Shown: positions 32,397 through 40,830 of the stretch, one piece after another
Position numbering within the stretch: the first letter of the stretch is position 1
Layout: every line of letters starts with the position of its first letter
NCBI GenBank assembly: GCA_946407015.1
Contig: CAMJML010000019.1
Location: forward strand, 1 to 40,830
Reading direction: 5' to 3'
Length of the DNA stretch: 40,830 nt
Source of the DNA: an uncultured Selenomonadales bacterium
Lineage (GTDB): Bacteria; Bacillota; Negativicutes; DSM-1736; Dendrosporobacteraceae
Notes under the pieces: model-generated
Database searches by the model: none
Seen by the model: only the letters and a program-made list of their open reading frames with translations
Told to the model about the DNA's origin: nothing
Translations under genes and position numbers: made by a program

Positions 32397-32855
32397 ATGA
32401 TTATAGAATCAACACGTTTGGGTAAACTGGACATTGAGGATCACAATGTTATTCAATTTCCGCATGGAATTCCCGGTTTCCCGGATGAAAAAGAGTTTGT
32501 TTTACTACCATGTGAACCGGATAGTCCATTTGCTTATATGCAAGCAGTAGCGGAACCTAATTTGACTTTTCTCGTTGTTGAGCCGTTCACATTCTTTAAT
32601 GATTATGAGTTTACTCTAGATGATCAAATAACAGACGATTTAAAATTAAGCGATGAGAAACTTCCGCAGATTTTCAATATTGTTACTGTACCGGAAAAAG
32701 CCGAAGAAATGACTGTCAATTTGTTGGCTCCCATTGTTATGAATCTGCACGATCGTATCGCTCAGCAGGTTGTTTTAGAGAAGGTGCCTTTTACTACGCG
32801 TCACCGACTGTTTCCTAGCGGTTTTCCTGAAGCCGATCGCAAAGGAGGCAGATAG
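32397..32855 (+). CDS. fliW: Flagellar assembly factor FliW
   Basis: FliW is an antagonist of CsrA and a flagellin-binding protein. When flagellin accumulates, FliW is occupied and CsrA represses flagellin translation; when flagellin is exported, FliW frees itself and blocks CsrA. Family motifs: FPHGIPGFPDEKEFVLLP, YMQAVAEPNLTFLVVEPF, and VNLLAPIVMNLHDRIAQQVV. 152 aa. AGAAGAGG precedes the ATG. It is followed by csrA, three bases away, the classic pair. Confidence 0.95.
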   Translation: MIIESTRLGKLDIEDHNVIQFPHGIPGFPDEKEFVLLPCEPDSPFAYMQAVAEPNLTFLVVEPFTFFNDYEFTLDDQITDDLKLSDEKLPQIFNIVTVPEKAEEMTVNLLAPIVMNLHDRIAQQVVLEKVPFTTRHRLFPSGFPEADRKGGR

Positions 32856-32858
32856 ACG

Positions 32859-33089
32859 ATGCTGGCTCTTACACGTAAGTCAGGTGAAAGAATTGTAGTT
32901 AGCGAAAACATTGTGATTACTGTGGTCGATATTAAAGGTGACAGTGTTCGATTGGCTATTGACGCACCCCGTGAAATAAAAATCTATCGGGGAGAGATAT
33001 TTGATTCAATTGTTACTGAAAATAAACAGGCTGCGGTAGCTGATATTCAAAAATTGGATTTTATTAAGGGTTTTGGTAATAAAAAATAA
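32859..33089 (+). CDS. csrA: Carbon storage regulator / translational repressor CsrA
   Basis: This is an RNA-binding dimer that recognises GGA motifs in hairpin loops. The N-terminal LALTRKSGERIVVSENIVITVV and DSVRLAIDAPREIKIYRGEI are the standard core, with Leu4 and Arg44-region RNA-binding positions conserved. At 76 aa it carries a C-terminal extension typical of the Firmicutes CsrA that is controlled by FliW. A likely target with two GGA sites is the flagellin leader 3.3 kb downstream. Confidence 0.96.
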   Translation: MLALTRKSGERIVVSENIVITVVDIKGDSVRLAIDAPREIKIYRGEIFDSIVTENKQAAVADIQKLDFIKGFGNKK

Positions 33090-33127
33090 AAAAATACGGC
33101 GGTTATTGCCGTATTTTTTTATTTTTT
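33090..33127 (+). terminator. Rho-independent terminator after csrA
   Basis: AAAAATACGGC / GCCGTATTTTT (11-bp stem, 7-base loop) followed by a long T-rich tail. It begins at the base after the csrA stop codon. Confidence 0.92.
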
Positions 33128-33129
33128 GC

Positions 33130-33157
33130 TAAAGTTTTTTGGCCTCAGTACCGATAA
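33130..33157 (+). promoter_or_regulatory. Sigma-28 promoter for flaG-fliD
   Basis: TAAAGTTT followed 12 bases later by ACCGATAA. This is very close to the sigma-28 consensus TAAAGTTT-N11-GCCGATAA, with one base of extra spacing. It lies immediately after the csrA terminator and about 33 bases before the flaG start. Confidence 0.7.
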
Positions 33158-33189
33158 AATAATTAAAGAATGTGATAAGAGGTGTAGCT

Positions 33190-33531
33190 ATGTCTATTAG
33201 TGCAAATGTTAATATAACGCAAAATCTTTTGCAAACTAGCCGTAATACTACCCAAAGTGAAGTTCCTCAGGCTGTAGATAAGAACGAAAAAGTTTCCAAA
33301 ACGCTCAGTAAGGATGAGATGGAAAAACTAACAAGCGAAATGACTCGCTTTATGGAAATGATTAACAGTGATATCCAATTTCAGCTTCATGAAAAAACGA
33401 AACAGTTGATTGTTCAAGTTGTTGATATGCGCGATGGGAAGGTCCTTAAAGAATTTCCTCCGCACGAACTTTTGGATACCATGGCTAAAATACAAGAGTA
33501 TGTAGGCCTTTTATTGGATAAAAAAGCTTAA
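33190..33531 (+). CDS. flaG: Flagellar protein FlaG
   Basis: A 113-residue FlaG-family protein, thought to influence filament length. The disordered N-terminus is followed by the family core MEKLTSEMTRFMEMINSDIQFQLHEKTKQLIVQVVDMRDGKVLKEFPPHELLDTMAKIQEYVGLLLD. The frame opens at a GTG at 33172, but ATG 33190 follows AGAGGTG. It lies between csrA and fliD as in other Firmicutes. Confidence 0.92.
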   Translation: MSISANVNITQNLLQTSRNTTQSEVPQAVDKNEKVSKTLSKDEMEKLTSEMTRFMEMINSDIQFQLHEKTKQLIVQVVDMRDGKVLKEFPPHELLDTMAKIQEYVGLLLDKKA

Positions 33532-33559
33532 TCAATGCGAATTAGGGAGGGGTATATAG

Positions 33560-35443
33560 ATGGCAATACGTACATATGGATTGAGTGGGTCCGGGATCGA
33601 CGTTGATCAAATGGTTAAGGATCTTATGAAAGCCCGGCGGGCGCAATATGATAACCTTTATCAAAAGAAGACTTTAGCGGAATGGAAGAAAACTGATTAC
33701 AGCAGCATATATTCTCAATTGAAAGATTTTCGGAATAATACACTTTTTAACTATAAGCTTCAGTCAACATCTACTCCAAAGAAGGTTTCAGGAACAAATG
33801 ACAGTGCGGTTACTGCAACGGCTAATGCCGACGCCTTAAATATGACACATCAGATAAAAGTGGATCAGGTAGCTTCTGGAGTTCAAAAAACCAGTACAGC
33901 CGGTATTTCGGTCGGTACGGATAAGACTTCGATCCGCAGCCAATTTGGCCTAGGGACGGGCGCTACGCCGTTTCTAATCACAATTAATGATGGAACAAAA
34001 AGCAAGGATGTACTAGTAGACCCTGATCAGAGTATCTATGATTTAGTTAGCAATATCAATAAATTGGGATTGAATGTTCAAGCCAATTATGATGCTACGC
34101 TGGATCGCTTTTTTATCGGAAATACAACGAAAGGTGCAAATACGGCCCTTGATTTTACATCGAGCGGCATCGAGGTTGGCGGAAATTACGCAGAGGGTAT
34201 CAGCTTTTTGCAAAACAGCCTTAAGCTGGATATTGGTACAGCTAGCCGAAGCAGCTCAGCATCAATTGGCTCTGCTGATTCGTTAACTAAATCGATGAGT
34301 GATCTCTTTGGATTGACTTCAGATACCAGTTTTACTATGAGTTATATTGATGGTTCGGGAACAACTGTTTCTAAAACGATTAACGTTTCCAGTACTGAAA
34401 CTTTGCAAGATTTTATCAATAATATTAATAGTGAATTTGGAGCCAATGTTGCTTCTTTTGACCCCAATTACGGACGATTTACTTTAGCAGCTCCTGCAGG
34501 AGGAAAAGATCTTTCGTTTGACCAAAGCAGTCCGGGGATTGATTTCTTGAAAGATAAGCTTAAATTAAATACGCAGCAATATGCTGAAAACGGCAAAGAT
34601 GCTTTGTTTAATCTCGACGGAGTTTATTTGTCACAAGGGAAAAATGATTTTACCATATCAGGAGTTAATTATTCGATTAAAAGTACAACATCTTCGGCAG
34701 CTAGTGTCACCGTATCGGCAGATATCGATAAAACAATTGAAAACGTTAAATCCTTTATTACGGCTTATAATAGTCTGATTAGTAAAATTACAAGTGAATT
34801 GAATGAAGATCGTTATTCAGACTTTACACCTCTGACTGATGCGCAAAAAGCCGAAATGAAGGAATCAGAAATTCTTGCATGGGAAGCAAAGGCTAAGAGC
34901 GGTTTGCTCCGGCGAGATTCTATTTTATCGGATATTCAAAGATCTTTGCGCAGTGATTTTACGTCTGCAATCAGTGGCTTGACCGGTGATTATAAAACAG
35001 CATCTTCAATTGGTCTTAAACTGGGTTCTTATATCGATGATGACGGAAAAATTGTTACCGATAAAGCAGCCCGGGAGCAAATTACCCTGACCCAAGCTGG
35101 TGAACTTAAGTTGCGGGAAGCATTAGAAAAAGATCCCAATATCGTATATAAAATCTTTGGGACAAATGGGGATACCAGCAGCGAAGATGGCCTTATGACC
35201 CGGATGTATGATACTTTAGACACCATGTTAAAGCGCATCGAAACTCAGGCAGGAACTTCTGCCGTTGAAGATCAATCTTCTTTGGGAAAAGAGATTACGG
35301 ATTATAGTGAGAGAATGTATAATTTGAATCTGAAGCTTCAGGATGAAGAGAATATGTATTATAATAGATTTAATGCTATGGAAACTGCGCTTCAGAAACT
35401 CAGCAATCAAAGCTCATGGCTGATGCAGCAGTTTTCCAGCTAA
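33560..35443 (+). CDS. fliD: Flagellar filament capping protein FliD
   Basis: This is the hook-associated protein 2 filament cap that folds exported flagellin. The N-terminal GLSGSGIDVDQMVKDLMKARRAQYDNLYQKKTLAEWKKTDYSSIYSQL is the FliD N domain. The C-terminal domain (VKSFITAYNSLISKITSELNEDRYS to the coiled-coil end KLQDEENMYYNRFNAMETALQKLSNQSSWL) is complete. The centre has repeated beta modules of about 100 residues with TFTMSYIDG-like and LLVDPDQSIYDL-like strands. 627 aa. A ribosome binding site GGGAGGGG precedes the ATG. Confidence 0.95.
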   Translation: MAIRTYGLSGSGIDVDQMVKDLMKARRAQYDNLYQKKTLAEWKKTDYSSIYSQLKDFRNNTLFNYKLQSTSTPKKVSGTNDSAVTATANADALNMTHQIKVDQVASGVQKTSTAGISVGTDKTSIRSQFGLGTGATPFLITINDGTKSKDVLVDPDQSIYDLVSNINKLGLNVQANYDATLDRFFIGNTTKGANTALDFTSSGIEVGGNYAEGISFLQNSLKLDIGTASRSSSASIGSADSLTKSMSDLFGLTSDTSFTMSYIDGSGTTVSKTINVSSTETLQDFINNINSEFGANVASFDPNYGRFTLAAPAGGKDLSFDQSSPGIDFLKDKLKLNTQQYAENGKDALFNLDGVYLSQGKNDFTISGVNYSIKSTTSSAASVTVSADIDKTIENVKSFITAYNSLISKITSELNEDRYSDFTPLTDAQKAEMKESEILAWEAKAKSGLLRRDSILSDIQRSLRSDFTSAISGLTGDYKTASSIGLKLGSYIDDDGKIVTDKAAREQITLTQAGELKLREALEKDPNIVYKIFGTNGDTSSEDGLMTRMYDTLDTMLKRIETQAGTSAVEDQSSLGKEITDYSERMYNLNLKLQDEENMYYNRFNAMETALQKLSNQSSWLMQQFSS

Positions 35444-35482
35444 AGTAACGTGATGCGTGCTTAATTTATGGGAGGTTTTAAT

Positions 35483-35875
35483 ATGAATGCTGCAAATACC
35501 GCAAATGCTTATAAAACTCAGCAGATACTAACGGCATCACCAGAAGAATTGACATTGATGTTGTATAATGGAGCCATAAAATTTGTGACAGAGAGTATTC
35601 AGGCATTGGATAAAAAGAACTATGAAAAGTCTCATCATTCCAATATGCGCGCACAGGAAATTGTGCGGGAATTCATGGCTACGCTGGATATGAATTATGA
35701 ATTATCTCAAAATTGGCAGAAGCTTTATGAGTATATTGAATATTGTCTGATTCAAGGAAATCTAAAAAAAGACACTTCAAAGCTGGAAGAAGCAAAAAAT
35801 ATGTTACAGGAGTTTCGTGATACTTGGTATCAGGCTATGAAAAGCGCAAGACTGCAGAAAGCAGTAGGGAAATAG
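35483..35875 (+). CDS. fliS: Flagellar export chaperone FliS
   Basis: A flagellin-binding chaperone that keeps flagellin from polymerising in the cytoplasm. The core AYKTQQILTASPEELTLMLYNGAIKFVTESIQALDKKNYEKSH is the FliS signature. The frame runs from 35468, but ATG 35483 (MNAANTANAY) follows GGGAGG at the right distance. 130 aa. It is followed after one base by the fliT-like gene. Confidence 0.94.
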   Translation: MNAANTANAYKTQQILTASPEELTLMLYNGAIKFVTESIQALDKKNYEKSHHSNMRAQEIVREFMATLDMNYELSQNWQKLYEYIEYCLIQGNLKKDTSKLEEAKNMLQEFRDTWYQAMKSARLQKAVGK

Positions 35876-35876
35876 T

Positions 35877-36218
35877 ATGAATGCACTCAATCGTACGAGT
35901 GAACAGCTTTGGCAGGAGTATTTCTTCCTTACCAAAGAAATGGCTAAATTTATTGAAAAGCAAGACATGGATTTATTTGATGAATTGCTTGACCAGCGTT
36001 CAAAATTGCAACTAATCATTGAGGATACTCCTGACCGCGATTTTAAACGGTCAGAAAAAGGCAAGCGTTGTTTTGCAGCAATCCAGCAAACTGAGCAAAT
36101 CATTAAACAAAAGCTTGAATATATGAGAAATGTTATGAGTCGTCAAAATCAGGTTTCGAATGCCTATGATGGTTATGCAACATCCATTCTGGGACGTCGT
36201 ATGGACAGGCAGTCGTAA
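35877..36218 (+). CDS. FliT-like flagellar chaperone
   Basis: A 113-residue, almost entirely helical and charged protein placed just after fliS. It matches the position, size and helical pattern of FliT, the export chaperone for FliD (LWQEYFFLTKEMAKFIEKQDMDLFDELLDQRSKLQLIIEDT; IKQKLEYMRNVMSRQNQVSNAYDGY). Sequence conservation is low in this family, so the call rests on context. No terminator was seen between it and the flagellin gene 175 bases away. Confidence 0.75.
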   Translation: MNALNRTSEQLWQEYFFLTKEMAKFIEKQDMDLFDELLDQRSKLQLIIEDTPDRDFKRSEKGKRCFAAIQQTEQIIKQKLEYMRNVMSRQNQVSNAYDGYATSILGRRMDRQS

Positions 36219-36256
36219 AAAATGTAAAAAAACCAAAAAAAATGCAAAATAGCTAT

Positions 36257-36282
36257 TAAGGTTTAAAAAAATACAACGATAA
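36257..36282 (+). promoter_or_regulatory. Sigma-28 promoter for flagellin
   Basis: TAAG, 14 bases, AACGATAA. The -10 matches GCCGATAA at six of eight positions. It would give a leader of about 105 nt before the flagellin ATG. Confidence 0.5.
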
Positions 36283-36349
36283 TATTATTGAGTAACAAAA
36301 CAGAAGCATTTTACCACACCGGCCGGAGGTAGTTGTTTCTGGGAAATAT

Positions 36350-36386
36350 CCGGGCATGGATGCCTGGACTTAACATCAAGGAGGAG
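36350..36386 (+). promoter_or_regulatory. Candidate CsrA-binding sites in the flagellin leader
   Basis: A hairpin CCGGGC / GCCTGG (36350-36355 with 36362-36367, one G-T pair) presents the loop ATGGAT, so GGA is in the loop as CsrA prefers. A second site overlaps the Shine-Dalgarno AAGGAGGAG (36378-36386), about 20 bases downstream. This two-site layout matches that of Bacillus subtilis hag. Confidence 0.6.
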
Positions 36387-36393
36387 TATAAAC

Positions 36394-37563
36394 ATGATTA
36401 TTAACCACAATATTGCGGCGCTGAACACTTACAACCGTTTGTCCGCAAACAACACCCAAACAAGCAAATCTTTGGAAAAATTATCTTCAGGTCTTCGCAT
36501 TAACCGTGCTGGTGACGATGCTGCCGGTCTTGCAATCAGCGAAAAAATGCGTGGTCAGATCCGTGGTTTGGATCAAGCTCAACGTAATGCACAAGACAGC
36601 ATTTCCTTAATTCAAACTGCTGAAGGTGCATTAACCGAAACTCACAGCATTCTTCAACGTATGCGTGAACTTTCTGTACAAGCATCCAATGACACAAATA
36701 CAACTTCCGATCGTGATGAAATCCAAAAAGAAATTAACCAATTAACTGATGAAATCGATCGTATTGCCAATACGACTGAGTTCAATACTCAAAAATTGCT
36801 TGAAGGCAGCAAACAAGGCTTGCGTGATGAAATTAAAGGTAAAATTACCCTTCAATTAAACACTCAAGCAACTGTTACTGTTGACTTGTCGGCAGTTGCT
36901 GATACTTCTACATTAACTGTTACTGGTACTATTGTTATTACTCGTACTAAAACTGGTACTGCAACTAGTGCAGGTAACTACACGATTGGTGATCCAAATG
37001 GCGTAGGCGTAAGCAATGCTGATATTACCGGTGCGGCTCTGTCTGCATTAGCAGTTGGTGGTGCTACCCTTAAAGTTACTGGATTAGAAGATTTAGAAGT
37101 CGGCGAAAGCATTACTATCAGCTTCCGTAAATATGAAGCTGCTGAAACTGATGCCAGCAAATCACTGTCAATGCAAATCGGTGCAAACAGTGGACAAAAT
37201 ATCCTTGTTGGTATCAACAGCATGAAAGCTGTAGATATTGGTGTACGTAATGGCAGTGATGCACTGGATGTTTCATCTTCTCAGAATGCTACTGCTGCAA
37301 TTACCAGCATTAACAATGCAATTGAGCTTGTTTCTGCAGAAAGATCTAAATTAGGTGCTACTCAAAACAGACTTGAACACACCATTTCCAACCTGGGTGC
37401 TTCTTCTGAAAACCTGAGTGCAGCTGAATCCCGTATTCGCGACGTAGACATGGCAAAAGAAATGATGAACTTCCAAAAGAACAACATCCTTTCTCAAGCT
37501 GCTCAAGCGATGCTGGCTCAAGCCAACCAACAACCTCAAGGTGTTCTGCAACTCTTACGGTAA
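36394..37563 (+). CDS. fliC: Flagellin
   Basis: This is the filament subunit. The N-terminal D0/D1 block (MIINHNIAALNTYNRLSANNTQTSKSLEKLSSGLRINRAGDDAAGLAISEKMRGQIRGLDQAQRNAQDSISLIQTAEGAL) and C-terminal block (SRIRDVDMAKEMMNFQKNNILSQAAQAMLAQANQQPQGVLQLLR) are highly conserved. The centre (about 145-275) is a Thr/Ser-rich variable domain, with many Thr residues that could be glycosylated by the Maf/Pse genes downstream. 389 aa. AAGGAGGAG precedes the ATG. Codon use appears more uniform and AT-poor at third positions than neighbours, consistent with high expression. Confidence 0.96.
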   Translation: MIINHNIAALNTYNRLSANNTQTSKSLEKLSSGLRINRAGDDAAGLAISEKMRGQIRGLDQAQRNAQDSISLIQTAEGALTETHSILQRMRELSVQASNDTNTTSDRDEIQKEINQLTDEIDRIANTTEFNTQKLLEGSKQGLRDEIKGKITLQLNTQATVTVDLSAVADTSTLTVTGTIVITRTKTGTATSAGNYTIGDPNGVGVSNADITGAALSALAVGGATLKVTGLEDLEVGESITISFRKYEAAETDASKSLSMQIGANSGQNILVGINSMKAVDIGVRNGSDALDVSSSQNATAAITSINNAIELVSAERSKLGATQNRLEHTISNLGASSENLSAAESRIRDVDMAKEMMNFQKNNILSQAAQAMLAQANQQPQGVLQLLR

Positions 37564-37577
37564 GATTTCTGAATCGA

Positions 37578-37619
37578 ATATATACAAAATGCCCTCATTT
37601 GAGGGCATTTTGTATATAT
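37578..37619 (+). terminator. Bidirectional-looking terminator after flagellin
   Basis: A perfect 19-bp stem (37578-37596 with 37601-37619) with an ATTT loop, core AATGCCCTC / GAGGGCATT. It is 14 bases after the flagellin stop. Confidence 0.88.
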
Positions 37620-37651
37620 ATTACTATGTATGATGAAAAGAGGTTAATCGA

Positions 37652-39457
37652 GTGAGTCTTTTTGAAAAAAATGTCGCTGCAATCAGTCAAAGAAACGCCC
37701 CCGATTTTATTGCTGAATTAAATGATAATGATGAAAATAGGATTTTTGTCGGAACCGACCAGGATGGCACAAAAATCTTTTGCAATGATAGACAACAGCC
37801 GTTTATTGTCGAACCTACTATAGACGAAACGCAATTGCCAAATGTTAACTTGCAACAGCTTATCTTTTTCTTTGGCATGGCTTCCCTTGAGGAAATTCGC
37901 TTGGTGGCCAAACATGCAAATCCTCGTTCGTTATTTGTCATTATTGAACCGAACTCATATTTTTTACAATACGCTTTGGAGCATGAAGATTTTAGTATAT
38001 TAGATGGAATAAATTACATTTTAGTTACTGAGAAGCCTAATCATTTAACCACTCTATTTAAGTTGCTGTTTACATCTAAAATTTTTTATTTAAGTAAGAA
38101 TATTTTGTTTTATTTGAATAATTACTATCGCAAATACGATGCGGCCGCTATTAAAGCATACATTGCCGAGATTGGGCCAGCCATTAAAAATAAATATTTT
38201 ACTATAGGCAATTCGATTCATGATTCATTGATTGGCTTAATCAATAACCTAAACAATATTTCTTCTTTGTCCGAAAATGTCGATGTTGCAAGTTTAAAGA
38301 ATGTTTTTACGAATGTTCCAGCTTTCGTTGTTGCAGCAGGCCCTTCATTAGATCGGAATATTCATCACTTGAAAAAGGCCCAGGGAAAAGGGCTGATTAT
38401 TGCGGTTGATACGATTGTCCAGAAACTCATCGATAATGGGATTGTGCCTGATTTTATTTGTACCGTTGAGCGTGGTGCCATTGTCTGGGAATATTTTTAT
38501 GAAAATAAGAAGTATCCTGATAATATGTATTTAGTTTCATCACTTGTTGCCGATCCGAGGATTGTTTCACAATTTAAGAAACGGGCTATACTTCCTATGC
38601 GTTCTAGTGTAAGGGAATACTTCTGGTTGAGCCAGATACTGGGTTTAACGGCCGATCATTATATGTGGATGGGGGCATCTTGTGCGCATATTGCCATGGG
38701 GTTAGCATTACATGTTGGGGCATCTCCAGTAGTAATGGTTGGTCAGGATTTGGCTTATGGTGAGCAAGGGACTCATGCAAATGGAACGGTTTACGCTGAA
38801 AAGCCTTTGAATGAAGAGGATGGAGAAATACTAATACCAGGCTACTTTGGTAGCCAGGTACGTACCAGGAAAATATGGTTGGAGTTTAAACAAATTTTTG
38901 AAAACCTATTTGATACTATTGACAGGGAAATCATTAATGCAACTGAGGGTGGAGCTAAGATTAATGGAACCAAACAGAGGCCATTAGCTGAAATGGTAGA
39001 AGCTTATTGTACAAAAGAGTGTCATGTTGCTGAAGTGCTAAGTTGTCTCCCAAAAACTAATATTAACTGGGTCCAGGTTGAAGAAAACATACGTAATTAT
39101 ACGAAAGAATTAGATGAATTCCGAGAGAATGTAGCCAAGCATTTATCGTTGCTTAATTCGTATCTCGAAAAATGGTCACCCACTATGTCTGATAAGAGGA
39201 TCGAAGAAATTTACGAGAATATGAAAAAGACAGATCGGTATTATCAATCTGTACCAAATAACCTTTTATTAATGCATAATGTTCAGGGGCCGTTAACAGT
39301 CTTGATGCAAAAGTTTCATGGGATTGAGGAAACAGACTCATTAACCAGCTTAAAGGAAAATCTATTAGTTCAAATTGAACTATGCGAAATGCTTGAAAAC
39401 ACCGCTTGGTTAATTCTTGAGGTAATTGAGGAAAATTTTCCTTGGGTACTTCACTAG
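37652..39457 (+). CDS. Motility accessory factor (Maf), DUF115/6-HMPK-like glycosyltransferase
   Basis: A 601-residue member of the DUF115 (PF01973, MAF_flag10) family that transfers pseudaminic or legionaminic acid to flagellin Ser/Thr. The central domain shows FVVAAGPSLDRNIHHLKKAQGKGLIIAVDTIVQKLIDNGIVPDFICTVERG, then WMGASCAHIAMGLALHVGASPVVMVGQDLAYG, both family hallmarks. The C-terminus is helical. It starts with GTG after AAGAGG. It lies directly downstream of flagellin and before pseB, an order seen in glycosylated-flagellum clusters. Donor and acceptor are inferred. Confidence 0.92.
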   Translation: MSLFEKNVAAISQRNAPDFIAELNDNDENRIFVGTDQDGTKIFCNDRQQPFIVEPTIDETQLPNVNLQQLIFFFGMASLEEIRLVAKHANPRSLFVIIEPNSYFLQYALEHEDFSILDGINYILVTEKPNHLTTLFKLLFTSKIFYLSKNILFYLNNYYRKYDAAAIKAYIAEIGPAIKNKYFTIGNSIHDSLIGLINNLNNISSLSENVDVASLKNVFTNVPAFVVAAGPSLDRNIHHLKKAQGKGLIIAVDTIVQKLIDNGIVPDFICTVERGAIVWEYFYENKKYPDNMYLVSSLVADPRIVSQFKKRAILPMRSSVREYFWLSQILGLTADHYMWMGASCAHIAMGLALHVGASPVVMVGQDLAYGEQGTHANGTVYAEKPLNEEDGEILIPGYFGSQVRTRKIWLEFKQIFENLFDTIDREIINATEGGAKINGTKQRPLAEMVEAYCTKECHVAEVLSCLPKTNINWVQVEENIRNYTKELDEFRENVAKHLSLLNSYLEKWSPTMSDKRIEEIYENMKKTDRYYQSVPNNLLLMHNVQGPLTVLMQKFHGIEETDSLTSLKENLLVQIELCEMLENTAWLILEVIEENFPWVLH

Positions 39458-39515
39458 ATTAGTATAGCTTTACTTTTATAAATGGAATTAGCTTCTCAAG
39501 GAGGAGAACAAATAG

Positions 39516-40502
<987 letters not shown>

Positions 40503-40539
40503 GAAAAAGCGGTTAATTGTTGAAATTGCGGGTGATTAT

Positions 40540-40830
40540 ATGAAAACTGTAGCGATTATTCAAACAAGAATGGGGTCAAGCAGACTTTCAGGGAAGGTTA
40601 TGAAAGACTTATATGGAAAAACTGTTTTACAGCATGTGATTGAGAGAGTTCAACAGGCGAAATGTATTGATGAGATTGTCATTGCCACAACGATTCATGA
40701 ACAAGATGATGTAATAGCCGCAGAAGCAGTTAAATGTGGAGTTAAATTTTACCGGGGAAGCGAAAACGATGTTTTGGAACGATATTATTTGGCTGCAACA
40801 GAACATAATGCAGACATTGTTGTTCGGATT
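40540..40830 (+). CDS. Cytidylyltransferase family protein (SpsF-like), cut by the window end
   Basis: The first 97 residues of a nucleotidyltransferase. The N-terminus AIIQTRMGSSRLSGKVMKDLYGKTVLQHVIERV and the following FYRGSENDVLERYY are typical of the SpsF/cytidylyltransferase (PF02348) family that activates nonulosonic sugars or related precursors. The gene starts with ATG at 40540 and runs off the window. Its place after pseB suggests a role in the same flagellin-sugar pathway. PseF proper versus an SpsF-type paralogue cannot be told from this part. Confidence 0.85.
   Translation, partial: MKTVAIIQTRMGSSRLSGKVMKDLYGKTVLQHVIERVQQAKCIDEIVIATTIHEQDDVIAAEAVKCGVKFYRGSENDVLERYYLAATEHNADIVVRI

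Noticed and set aside
36289-36393. c-di-GMP riboswitch before flagellin
   Set aside because: The leader lacks the conserved GEMM core and tetraloop-receptor arrangement. The visible hairpin is better explained as a CsrA site.

Overview
The window (about 44% GC by eye) looks like chromosome from a diderm Firmicute, most likely a Negativicutes member near Sporomusaceae. The flagellar block has the Firmicutes order (flagellar zinc-ribbon protein, flgM, flgN, flgK, flgL, DUF6470 gene, fliW, csrA, flaG, fliD, fliS, fliT, flagellin). The same DNA also encodes outer-membrane machinery: a secretin, and a type I secretion ABC/HlyD set with an RTX substrate. The genus is inferred; nothing in the window names it.

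Layout. 1-8.2 kb: the 3' part of a large RTX protein, then ABC transporter, HlyD adaptor and a second ABC transporter, a type I secretion locus without a TolC gene in view. 8.2-14.2 kb: envelope sugar-nucleotide genes galU, rfbA, rfbC, rfbB, rfbD and a glucose-6-phosphate isomerase. 14.3-17.4 kb: a PilP/GspC-like inner-membrane protein, a secretin, a NarL-type response regulator and a small membrane-anchored protein. 17.4-19.4 kb: a minus-strand gene of unknown function under a near-consensus LexA (SOS) box, then an encapsulated-ferritin/encapsulin operon. 19.4-26.9 kb: ABC-F ATPase, a small sigma factor with a DUF1659/DUF2922/YvrJ mini-operon, a TSCPD protein, recD2 and comF, all interspersed with a family of inverted CGCAGAG-array elements. 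One element carries a GxxExxY (PDDEXK-like) gene. 26.9-37.6 kb: an HD-GYP protein on the minus strand and then the late flagellar operon(s). 37.6 kb to the end: flagellin-glycosylation genes (Maf-type DUF115 protein, pseB, and a cytidylyltransferase cut by the window end).

How they fit together. The flagellar block shows three candidate sigma-28 promoters (before flgM, flaG and flagellin). It also has a flagellin leader with a hairpin-loop GGA plus a GGA in the Shine-Dalgarno, which fits control by the CsrA/FliW pair encoded a few kilobases upstream. The Maf/pseB genes would supply nonulosonic-acid (pseudaminic-type) modification of flagellin. The T1SS locus would export the RTX protein. The rhamnose genes would feed surface polysaccharide.

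Most worth a second look: (i) the dispersed inverted CGCAGAG elements and their link to a recurring GCGCGAT/ATCGCGC terminator hairpin; (ii) the LexA-boxed gene, possibly a distant ComK-like regulator; (iii) the sigma factor mini-operon with overlapping hairpins at its start; (iv) the encapsulin operon; (v) the paired HlyB-like transporters flanking one HlyD. No gene-free stretch exceeds about 300 bases once the repeat elements are counted.
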